Source: Thalassia testudinum (Eukaryota; Streptophyta; Magnoliopsida; Alismatales; Hydrocharitaceae). Taken from it: 64,000 bases of DNA. The notes beneath the pieces are model-generated. The model was not told where the DNA came from. It did no database searches and was given only the letters and a program-made list of their open reading frames with translations. Location of the stretch: positions 152,756,501-152,820,500 of the forward strand of contig JAZHRO010000063.1 of NCBI GenBank assembly GCA_037157565.1, in the 5' to 3' direction. A program made the position numbers and the translations under genes. The first letter of the stretch is position 1, and each line of letters starts with the position of its first letter. Shown here piece after piece: positions 24,411 to 33,846 of this stretch.

Positions 24411-25980
24411 TCATGCCTGGTCATGGCAGAAGGACAACATGTCCTGAATTTCCACTTCCGTGATACATCGTCGAATGATCTGATCAGCATCGATGCAAAA
24501 AAGATATGGATCTTCCCAGAAGTAATACTTGGCATCAAAAAGTAATTTTTCCTTCTTGGCCTTCGGCCAATCGAATGGGATCTGATGTGATGCCAGGTAG
24601 TTTACTATATCAGCAAACCATGGAAGCCCTGTATTGATAGTCAGGAGGTGCTCATCAGGAAAATGTTCCGTGATGGGTATGGAAGGGTCGATGATCTCAG
24701 AAGGAAGGTGGGACAAGTGATCAACTACCACATTTTATTTTCCCTCTTTGTCACGAATCTCGAGGTCAAACTCTTGCAACAGCAAGAACCAAGGGATTAA
24801 TCGAGGTTTCGCATCCTTCTTTGCAAGGAGATGCCTCACAGCAGTGTGATTCGAGTAAATGATAACATGGGAGCCCAAGAGTTAAGATCTAAATTTTTCC
24901 AGGGCAAATACTACGGCTAGCAGCTCTTTCTCCATAACTGTGTAGTTACGCTGAGCCTCGTCAGGTGTCTTGCTAGCGTAGTAGATGACCATGGGTTTCT
25001 CATCAATTTTCTGCCCAAGTACTTCTCCTACAGTGAAATCAGATGCATCGCACATGATCTCAAAGGATTGAGACCAATCAGGGGACTGTAGGATCGGAGC
25101 TTGGGTAACTCGATCATGGAGGATTTCAAATGCTTGAGTGCATTCCTTGGAAATTTTGAAAGGTACATCCTTAGAAAGCAGTGTGGTCAGGGGGTACGCG
25201 ATCTTTGAGAAATTAGGAATGAATCGATGGTAAAAATCGACGTGCCCTAGAAAAGATCGGATGTCCTTGATTGAGCTAGGCATAGGGAGTTTGGAAATCA
25301 AGTTCACCTTGGCTTGATCGACTTGGATGCCTTTTTCTAATACGAGATATCCTAGGACAATTCCTTCAGTCACCATGAAGTGTTTCTTTTCCCATGAAAG
25401 AACTAGATTCACGTCAATGCACCACCTGAGGATTTGGACCAAGTGCAGGAGGCAATCATCAAATGATTCTCCGAATACTACAAAGTCATCCATGAAGACT
25501 TCCAAATAATCACCTACCATATCTGAGAATATGGCAAGCATGCACTGCTGAAAAGTAGTGGGTGCATTGCAGAGACCAAATGGCATCCTTCGGAATGCGT
25601 ATGTCCCGAAGGGGCAGGTGAAAGTGGTCTTTTCTTGGTCCTCAGGATGGATTGCCACCTGGTTATAACCGGAGTACCCAACCAAAAAGCAGAAGAACCT
25701 ATTTCCTGCTAGTTTCTCGAGGATCTGATCAATAAACGGTAGTGGGAAATGCTCCTTCTTCATGGAGGAGTTGAGTCTTCTGTAATCAATGCAGACTCTC
25801 CATGAATTCGCCACACGGGTCGGTATGATTTCTTCGATTTCAGTCATGATCACGGTGAGTCCTGCCTTTTTAGGCACAACCTAGATTGGACTCACCCACC
25901 GACTGTCGGAGATCGAGTAGATGATCCCTACATCTAACCACTTGATGATCTCCATTTTCACGACCTCCTACAGATTAGAA
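24411..25980 (-). pseudogene. Element C reverse transcriptase and RNase H, with in-frame stops
   Basis: The RT contains SWRVCIDYRRLN, PFGTYAFRRMPFGLCNAPTT and the active site VFMDDFVVFG (FMDD, the usual Athila form of YxDD), then YPLTTLLSKDVPF. RNase H follows with FEIMCDASDFTVGEVLGQK and NYTVMEKELLAVVFALEKFRS. Stops lie near 25968, 25885, 24882 and 24733. The frame is otherwise continuous from the protease at 26705 down to the integrase at about 23390, which shows that protease, RT, RNase H and integrase formed one polyprotein. Confidence 0.92.
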
Positions 25981-26900
25981 TTTAGACATCTCTGCATTTC
26001 ACTGGAAGGTTGTGTGCCCTCTTTGGTGTAGATATGGTGTGTGCAGTAAGAGGGGCTGATACCAATCAAATCATCGAGAGTCCATCCATTGGCTCTACGA
26101 TGTTGCTGGAGAACAGTAATCAGATGAGATTCCTTGTTAGGTGTGAGTCTAGAGTTGATAATCACAAGAAATGTCTGGTTGGAACCCAAAAGTACGTACT
26201 TTAGATGGCCTAGAAGAGGCTGGAGTTCCAGAACAGGGTTATCAATAGTAGCAGGTGGTTCGGGGTGTGTGTTAGGATCAAGGGAAGGAGTTATGGGTGT
26301 ATCTAGGTTAGGTTCAGACTCCTCAAATTGAGGGTTTTGATCTTCTTGTGGTTGATTAGAAGTTGTCAGGTTTTCCTCAATATATGGATCCTCAACCATA
26401 GCCTTGGTATCACATATCTGTTCTATAACACCACAATTAATCCCTTGTTGGGCCTTAAAGATGTCGATCTTTAGTGCTTGGTTCTCGAATTTCAGTTCAA
26501 TTTGGCCCTTACAATTTATATTGGCCCTAGCAGTGGCCAGAAAGGGTCTCCTTAGTATAATTGGTGTATCCCTAGGGTTTTCTGGAGCATCCATATCCAA
26601 GACTACAAAGTCCACCTGGAAATAGAAATCCCACACCCTAATAATGACATCCTCTAGAACTCCTTTAGGTGACTTAATAGATCGGTTAGCCAACTGTAAT
26701 GTCACCTCTGTCGGTTTGAGCTCAAATTCCTCGAGATGGTCAAGTACAGATGTAGGTATTAGGTTTATGGAGGCTCCTAGATTTAATAAAGCTCTGTCAA
26801 ATTGGGTATCAACAATGGTAAAGGAAATCAGGGGAGTGCCTGGGTCTTTTGCCTTAGGTGGGAGTTTACTTAAAATTACAGAGCTGGCTTGCTCTGATAG
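25981..26900 (-). pseudogene. Element C protease and linker to RT, active-site Asp changed
   Basis: The protease signature reads LLNLGASINLIP at about 26790-26755. The catalytic Asp of DLGAS is Asn here (codon at 26781-26783), a single G-to-A change that should inactivate the enzyme. Further motifs are TLQLANRSIKSPKGVLEDVI, FQVDFVVLDMD and PIILRRPFLATA, where Arg replaces the usual Gly of LGRPFLA. A proline- and acid-rich linker of about 90 residues leads to RT, with ISPSYCTHHIYTKEGTQPS marking the RT N-terminus. Confidence 0.88.
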
Positions 26901-29002
26901 TACGATTGGACTCCCACTTTTGGTTCATGGCTTATGCTTAGGTGTACACATGTCTTTCAAAAATCATGCGTAAGCTGGTACGTGGTGGATTGCATCTGTC
27001 AAGGAGATGTTTATATGGGCCTGTTCAAAGAGCTTGACCAGATCTTCCTCAGGAGCCACGAGTTTATTTGTCTTCTTTCCCTTGGTCAAGGCCTCGGGAA
27101 ATGGAACCTTCGATGGTTCCTCTAGAATAGGTCCAGGTTCTTGATCTAGGATAGGGATGTCCTGGATAACTATCCTAGGGCTTGGGTTGCTACCAGGTTG
27201 AAAGTGGCTTGGATAAGGTGGGTCTTGTGTTGCTTTGCCACTATGGGTTGTAACAGAATTTAGTCCTGCCTGGTTTTGGTTTGGAGTTGGTAAAATAGGT
27301 GGCTGCTACTGAAATCCCGCATATGATGTTGAAGCTTCCATCCCATTGGGTGATGGAACAGATGGGGCTTGATAAATCATGTGAGCTTGGCCTGAATTTG
27401 GGTTCATAACGCGCCTCTGGTTCGGCATGTTATTCGGATTCGATAGAAGTTGTGAAGGGAGAGTGCCAGGTTGGTGGGAATTCGCCATCTAGGTGAGTTG
27501 ATTTCATACCTCTATGATCTTTCCCTTGTGCTATTTTTGCATAGCCATATTCATCTTCTAAATGTCAGCCAAAGTATGAAGGATAAGAGTCATTTGATCT
27601 GTTTGAGTTGGCCCAGATTGATAGGTAGGGTTGGGTCGAGGTTGAGGCAACAGATATGGACGAGGAGCTTGTGGATGGGGTTGATATGGTGGTCTTTGAT
27701 TCTGATTATTTCCCAACCACAGGAAATTGGGATGATTCCACCATCCAGGGTTATAGGTATTAGAAAATGGGTCATTCTAGATGGAGTTGAGGTCCTCGCA
27801 AGTCTGAGGAACCTCAAGAAAGCCAGAGTACGTGGGTTCAGAGTTCCCCCAACTAGAGTAGGTCAGATCGGAGTTTCCTCCAATCCTAGAGTCAGACGGG
27901 GGTGGATACGGGTCCATCCCCTGAGAAGATCAGTGATAGATGTTATGCATAGCTTCCCTCCCAGAAGGTGGCTATGCAAATGGGTTTTGCGTAGAGGTGG
28001 CTCGCTGCAGATGTCCAGTCAGCTCATCCACCTTCTTCTCAATGATAGAGACCTTCTCCAACTGATTGGCCATCAATTCCAAGTTGACGGATGCGAGCAG
28101 GCCTTGCATCTCATGTGCTCCCCTTGGATTCGTCGATGCGCAAGCATTCGTCCGATCGAATAAGCCCATGGAGTCATTATTGATGGAGTTCTCACACATA
28201 TTCTCGAGAATCTCCCACACAGTGTCTTCATGTTGACCCATGATATTTCCTCCGTAGATTGCATTGATGAATAAGCAAATATCCTCATGAAGTCCCTGAT
28301 AAAAAGACTAGACTTATTCCCATTTAGGAACTCCGTGATGGGGGCACTTTCGCATGAGATCTAGGAAACGGTCCCATGCTTCATGAAAAGGTTCTCCAGT
28401 TTGCCGGGTGAAGTGTGTGATCAGTTGTCGTAAGGCATTCGTCCAACCAACTGGGAAGAACTTTTCAAGAATTCAAATTGAGTCTGATAACAGTGAGCTG
28501 CCTTGTCCACGAGAGAGAAGGAGAACATCTTCATAAGAAGAATATCCCGATTTTGGACATCTGACCCAAAGGTCTGGGCCAGATGTTTTAGTTGTTTGAT
28601 GTGCTAGAAGGGATCTTCGAAATTAAGCCCATGAAACTTTGGAATAGCATGAATCATGTTGGGCTTGAGTTCAGAATTAGGACCTCCAGCCGAGATTTGG
28701 ACTCGAGGTTTGATTGCCACCGCAGCGGGATTATAGTGATCTCGCATCATAGGATGCTACAGTGGGTTTACAAAGGCTTGAAATAAATCATTAAGGCACT
28801 GAAGTTGGTTCTCAAGATTATTCTCTTCTTCTACTGGTTGTGCCATGATGATAGAAGAAAGAGAATTTGATTCTGATGAATCAGAGGAGATGTCTATGTG
28901 GTGGGATTGCTGCACAAGCACGGACGTTGAGGTCTGACCTCGATGGGAGTGAATCACTAAAGGAGGTCACAAGGATGTTCTAAAGGACCTCCTACCGAAC
29001 AT
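26901..29002 (-). pseudogene. Element C gag, with several stops and frameshifts
   Basis: The gag start at 29002 reads MFGRRSFRTSL, after which a stop follows; the next stretch (28957 downward) has an acidic region with DISSDSSESNSL. The capsid part contains LKPNMIHAIPKFHGLNFEDPF and, at 28241-27972, MGQHEDTVWEILENMCENSI followed by LELMANQLEKVSIIEKKVDEL, a likely coiled coil. The region 27900-26950 would carry the proline-rich C-terminal part and zinc knuckle, but frames are broken and I could not confirm the knuckle. At least three frame changes are needed to read through. Confidence 0.8.
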
Positions 29003-29935
29003 GCATCGATGGTTTGGATGAGAGTAGAATGTGCTGGACCCAATCAAGACACCTAAAAATTTGGATGACTATATAGGTTCAGGGCGGATGATACCCCTTA
29101 GTCAGAAATCCGTCCACCTGAGAAATACCTGGGCAGCCAGAGAGGGAAAGTCTCGCAAAGACCCCTACATGGTAGAGCATCCCCACGAGTTACAGGGTTT
29201 CCCCCACCCAACCTCTCTTGTCACTGATGTTCTAGGTAGACCAGAATAGGTACTTTGACCTCTTAAGTCTACCATTTTATTTAAGAGCAAAGGCGCTTAA
29301 GATTCCACTTGAAACTTAAATGTATTGAGTGCAAAAGTGACCTAATTTCAAGGTTGGTTGACCCAACAAGGGGGTCAACTTCACCTATTTGTCCTTTGAG
29401 AAGTTTTAGGTCCTTTCTTTTAGGATTCAAGTGAGACTAAGAGGCTGAATTTTAGGGTTTTCTTGAATAAGTCTCTTTAACCAAGGATTAGGCACACCTC
29501 TTTTTGGAGAGTTGATTCTTGCTTATAAAGGTGTGTCTCTAAAACTCTAAATTGAACTCCTTAATTTGGCTCTAGTTTTGGTCCAATTTAGTTGCCAAAA
29601 TATGGTATCTAGGGCTCAATCAAGAAGGTGGTACCTTAGTTACCTTAAATGGGTGCACAAATCAGTATTTGTTGTTGAAATCAAATCAGGCAACTTTGGT
29701 GAATTAGCTAGAGATGGAAAGCAAGTAACCCTAATTGATTTTATCTTATTTTTTCCCTTTTCGGAATGAGGGGCTTAAGAGAAAGGGACTAATCAGAAAT
29801 TACCTGGCCTGGGCGTGTTTGCTGTGCGGCCGTCTTCCTTTGAATCGTTTCCCTTGAAACAATCATAACAAAAGAGATATATCAAGTTAGTATCAAATCA
29901 TCAATTGTAATCCAAATTTCTAAATCGCCCGTTTC
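29003..29935 (-). other. Element C untranslated leader
   Basis: About 930 bp between PBS and gag start with no coding sequence. The segment is homologous to the F leader (37594-38516), for example in the block around GTTACAGGGTTTCCCCCACC at 29191. Nothing else is recognised. Confidence 0.7.
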
Positions 29936-29953
29936 TCCTTGGCAACAGTGCCA
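29936..29953 (-). other. Element C primer-binding site (tRNA-Asp, diverged)
   Basis: On the minus strand TGGCACTGTTGCCAAGGA, which matches the tRNA-Asp complement TGGCGCCGTTGCCGGGGA at 14 of 18 bases. The LTR begins three bases away. All differences are transitions, consistent with decay after insertion. Confidence 0.85.
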
Positions 29954-29956
29954 AAA

Positions 29957-30488
29957 TGTTAACAAGGCGAAATTGAGTTTTAAAATAAAGTGTTGTAATA
30001 TAGTCGAAATCGCTTTGAAAACAAATAGATTTATTACTCGAAGTTTAAGTCCGAGGTCAAACACAGGGAGAAAATTAGGGTTTAGAAATCAAGATCACAA
30101 CATGAGAATTTGAATATAATATGCAATAAAAACCAAAGTTATAGAGCAAAAAGATAAGCATAGAAGATTAAAGAAATCAATGTATGTAAACAAGCACAAA
30201 ATTGGATGTCTGATTGGTGAATCAGACGCCTTAAAATATGGATGCTACAGTGCTTGATCTTCTTTTTTCTCTTTCCCTTCTCTTCTCTATCTCTGGCGGT
30301 TGCTTCCTTTCTTCTTCTTTCTTTCTCTTCTTCTGATTTCGTGCCTTAGCCTTTCTCTTCCTCTGCCTTCTTCTCTGTCTCGGGCTTTAGCCTTCTTCTT
30401 TTAGCTTATTCTTTCCCTTTCTTTCTCTTTAGCTCTTCAGCTCCTTCCTCTTTAGCCTTGTCTTCTCCTTAGCTTCCTCTTCGGCCTC
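29957..30488 (-). repeat. Element C 5' LTR, truncated to 532 bp
   Basis: Starts TGTTAACAAGG and aligns with 18956-19495 of the 3' LTR, then stops within CTTCGGCCTC. The next base belongs to chromovirus B'. About 2.2 kb of the LTR are missing. Confidence 0.88.
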
Positions 30489-30790
30489 GAGCCACGAGAG
30501 TGTCGAGGTGGGTGACGACCTGACCTACCTCGAGCGACAAGTGTAGATACTAGACAGAGCCGTTCGGAGTTTGAGACAGAAGCAGGTCCCCTGGTGAAGG
30601 TCTTGTGGAGGAGCCAAAGGTACGAGGAGGCTACCTGGGAGCCTGAGGCTGCGATGAGAGAGTGGTACCTGGAGCTTTTTGAGGGTACGTCTTCTCGGAC
30701 CGGCTTCGGTCCACTTTAAGTTTGTTATGCGTATATTGTTCTTTCCTGCACTCTAGCTAGCTAAAGCTTCGGGGACGAAACTTCCGTTAA
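30489..30790 (+). pseudogene. Element B' chromodomain remnant
   Basis: Translation gives chromodomain pieces equivalent to those of B, such as VGDDLTYLERQ and VKVLWRSQRYEEATWEPEAA, and ends in a leader-like stretch before the LTR. One indel near 30590 shifts the frame. In chromoviruses this domain binds histone marks and directs insertion; here only a fragment is left. Confidence 0.75.
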
Positions 30791-30801
30791 GTTTGTTATG
30801 A

Positions 30802-33607
30802 TGTTAAGACCCATGCTGTTTGAGCCTTTTAAGACGTCTAGACTATGGGTCAGACGTCTAGACACCTTCCCAGACATCTGAAAGTTAAAATTTTGGGTAC
30901 GAGCTCGCGTCTGTGTGCGGGCTGCACGCAGATGGTACCTTCTCTTTTTCTTTCCCTTCTTCTCTCTCTCCCTGCCTCCAGCAAACCCTAACCCACCAAC
31001 CTTATAAACCCCTTCCCCCTTTCTCGTTCTCCCCACTAGCCATCTTCCTCTCTTCTTTTCCACTCCAGCGAGAGAGCCATCGTGAGCGAGAGCGCAGGAA
31101 AGGCGTCGAGGAGGAGCGGTGTGAGGAGAGGAGGAGGAGAGTGAGTTTGCGAGCTCGTGTGGGAGCTCACCGGGAGCGCACTGCCGGAGCAGCACGCCCG
31201 GGAGGAAGAGGCGTGCATCGGGGAAGTCATCCCCGACACTGCTGCAGCCAGAGCTGCAGGTGGGGGGGTGAGGCGCGGCCATGCACGGTGAGAGAGAGCA
31301 GGAGTAGGTTCTGTTTTGGGTTTTTCCCAGAACCAGACATCTGGAGTGACATCTAGACAACGGTGTGGACATCTGGAGGCGATTCCAGACATTTGAGGAG
31401 AGAGCTTCGTGAAGGTACGTCCTCTTTGTCGATACGTCCATGCAAGCTGCTCTGCAGACACCCTTTTGCATACCTATTTTGAGAAGATTCGGTGGACGCA
31501 TGCAGGATTTGCTTCGAGAAGGCATAGGACGCCCTCCCACGCATTTCAGACGTCTAGGGAGCTTACCAGATGACTTGAAGCACTTCCAAACGTCCGGAGA
31601 GGTGTTCGGATGTCTGGAGTTGGGTCCAAATGATCCAAAAGAGTTCCTGGATGTCTGAGGGTGCATGCAGAGACTGAGGTGCATTTCTGGACACTTTTAA
31701 GAAGTCCGGAAGTTGTTCCAGACGTCTGATTTTGAGTCAGTAACCCTGTTTTGACCCGTTTAGGGTCCGTTTGAGGTCCATTTTACGCAAATAAGATACC
31801 TATGTTTTCCTTGTGAGTTCCTCTACTTGTTAGAAGGCTTTTTATACTGTTCTGATTGTTCCCTTGTGATTGTTCCTTGTGATAAGACTTCATTCCATTG
31901 CAGGTTCGAGGCTTACTGAGGCACGTGAGCCTGCCGTTTGAGCCCCCAATCCTCCTGGGTTGACTGGTAGAGTGGCTTCCCCTAATTTGAATACAAACCT
32001 AAATGCATGTGTGGAATGAATGATTAGAACCTAGGATGTGGCATGAATCCTAGGACGAGAAATACTTGAAATGTCTGTATGCGTGTTTGAATTGCAGTCC
32101 TGAATGAGTAGATAGAAATGTTAAACAGCTGCCTGTAAATGAGCCAAAGTTTTCGGTGAATTATGAATAACCTGTGCTAGTTGGCAGTTGCATGTAACCT
32201 TCCTATTGTATACGTTAATTGATATAATATGAGCTGCATGTGTATACTCTGAGAATGGAAATGTGAATAATAGAAATACGAGCTGCATGTGTATACCCTG
32301 AGAATGGAAATGTGAATGATAGAAATACAAGCTGTGCATATATAACCTGAGAATGGAAATGTGAATGATGAAACCTGGTTTGGAATGGCATGAGAAATAT
32401 GAGAATGAACCCTATGGGGAAATTAGGAGTAGAGCTCTTGGAAATGAATGGAATGGATCTGGGAATGTGAGTGGGGAAGTGTGCTAGCCCTTGAGTACAT
32501 AGTACCATGGAGAGCGACTGTCCCCTGTTTAGTGTAGAGCGGAGCTAGCTGCCCTTGGGTTGGGACCCAAGGTTAGGATTGGCTACTCTGCACCAACTTC
32601 TTGGCCCTCGTGTACACTGTATCGAGGAGAGCTACTAGTGTAGGGAGAGAGCTAGCCACCCCACGGGACCCGAGGTTCAACTAGCCGCCCTACACCGACT
32701 TGTTAGGCCCACTGGGCAAACCAGGGTAGTTAAGCGAGGGTGCGCGGACTATGGAGGGGCGAGACCCCTATTTGGTTCTTCAGGGCTAGACCCCTGTTAC
32801 TGAGAGGGCTAGGCCCTATACTGTTCCGTGTTGTACGTTGGGCGCACCCATTAGCGGAAATGACTGACCGCGTGCCATTGCGAGGTAGCTACCCGTGCAC
32901 TTATCGCATGTGTCGTAGTCATCGTTACGTCTATCCGTGACCTTGGGGTGGTTGACTAGGTGTAGGATCACCAAGGGGGACTCTCCCGGCCAGGAGAGCA
33001 CCACGTGTGTCTTCTACTCTTTGGAAAAGACTGCAATCAAGATCGTTCCAACGAGGAACATTCGTGATCAAGAAAGAGATCTGATAAATAGATCAAGTGG
33101 TGAAAAAGAATAATTAATTAAAGAAAGTAATTGAAAAATAACAGTTACATGTCCACTTTTACTGCTTTAGTTAGTTGGTTGCTTCTCTACTCAGCATTCG
33201 CTGACGTTGTGTACTCATAACTCCTTTTCAGGTCCAGGTGTTGAGCAGCCAGAGTCTATGGCTATAGAGGTTGCTGGGCTCCATAGAGCCCAGTAGTAGT
33301 AGTTTCTTATTGCACTTATTTTGTAGTAGTGAGTTTAGACTCTTGTACCTTTATGTTCTGTACCTTTACGTTTTTGCACTTTTATGTTCCTGTACCTTGT
33401 TACTTTTCTACTATTGTGGTGGTGATATGTACTGAAGCAGTTTTTACTTCTTTATTGTTGTACTCTTTTACTGTTAGTTGCATAGCATAGTAAATGTGGT
33501 TTATTTTCCTGCTTTTTGGTTATTTCCCGTTGGATGACTGGGTCTTGGGATCAGTCGAGTCGGTCTGGTCTCGTGTCCTGTAGGGATTCGGGAATCGGGT
33601 TGTAACA
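30802..33607 (+). repeat. Element B' 3' LTR (2.8 kb)
   Basis: The LTR starts TGTTAAGACCC and ends GGGTTGTAACA, nearly the same length as the B LTR (2806 against 2794 bp). A TATA box (TATAAA) is at 31013-31018 and CAGACGTCTGG-type motifs lie at about 30835-31725. A long minus-strand open frame at 30761-31684 has no recognisable domain and is not kept in the B LTR, so it is not called as a gene. Confidence 0.88.
31013..31018 (+). promoter_or_regulatory. TATA box of B' LTR
   Basis: TATAAA in the context CCTTATAAACCCC, preceded by the CAGACGTCTGG motif cluster and followed by CT-rich sequence, as expected for an LTR core promoter. The B LTR has only CTACAAATACTCC at the corresponding place (about 8629). 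Confidence 0.55.
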
Positions 33608-33846
33608 GGCATCCATCCCCTGAGAGTGGTAGATGTTGTGTGCTGCCTCCCTACCTGAGGGTGGGTGTGCGTATGGGCTTTGCGATGCAGCAGTGGTCTT
33701 GTGTAGATGTCGAGTGATGTCGTCCACCTTTTTCTCAATGATAAAGACTTATCCAATTGATTGGCTACCAACTCCAAGTCAACGGATGCAGAAGGGCCTC
33801 GGGTCTCGTGTACCCCTCGATTGTTTATCAATGCACGAGTGGTCGC
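33608..33846 (-). pseudogene. Element F gag, downstream segment
   Basis: This is a 239-bp piece of Athila-like gag, with NNRGVHETRGPSASVDLELV near 33830-33770, matching the C stretch with NPRGAHEMQGLLASVNLEL. It is bounded on the left by the B' LTR and on the right by solo LTR D. It continues from the F gag segment at 36698-37593 across D. A frameshift lies near 33750. Confidence 0.83.

Larger units (their letters stand above)
18956..30488 (-). mobile_element. Element C: Athila-like retrotransposon with full pol
   Basis: C is the most complete element in the window: 3' LTR (18956-21675), polypurine tract, a 1.7 kb 3' untranslated region, integrase, RNase H, RT and protease (23390-26900), gag (to 29002), leader, tRNA-Asp PBS (29936-29953) and the first 532 bp of the 5' LTR (29957-30488). 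The rest of the 5' LTR is replaced by chromovirus sequence. The five bases before 18956 are CTCCC; the right duplication is lost. C sits inside H, which sits inside F. Every reading frame is damaged. Confidence 0.9.
30489..33607 (+). mobile_element. Element B': chromovirus 3' end (chromodomain and LTR)
   Basis: This is a second, truncated copy of the B family on the plus strand. It begins within the chromodomain at a point matching about 8096 of B and ends with a full LTR (30802-33607). The right LTR edge abuts F gag sequence, so B' originally inserted into F gag. Its 5' LTR, gag and most of pol are missing because of the deletion that created the 30488/30489 junction. The five bases after the LTR are GGCAT. 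Confidence 0.87.

Noticed and set aside
30761..31684. A 307-codon minus-strand open frame inside the B' LTR
   Set aside because: It lies across an LTR promoter region full of CAGACGTCTGG motifs, has low-complexity Ser/Arg/Pro composition and no domain, and is not kept open in the homologous B LTR.
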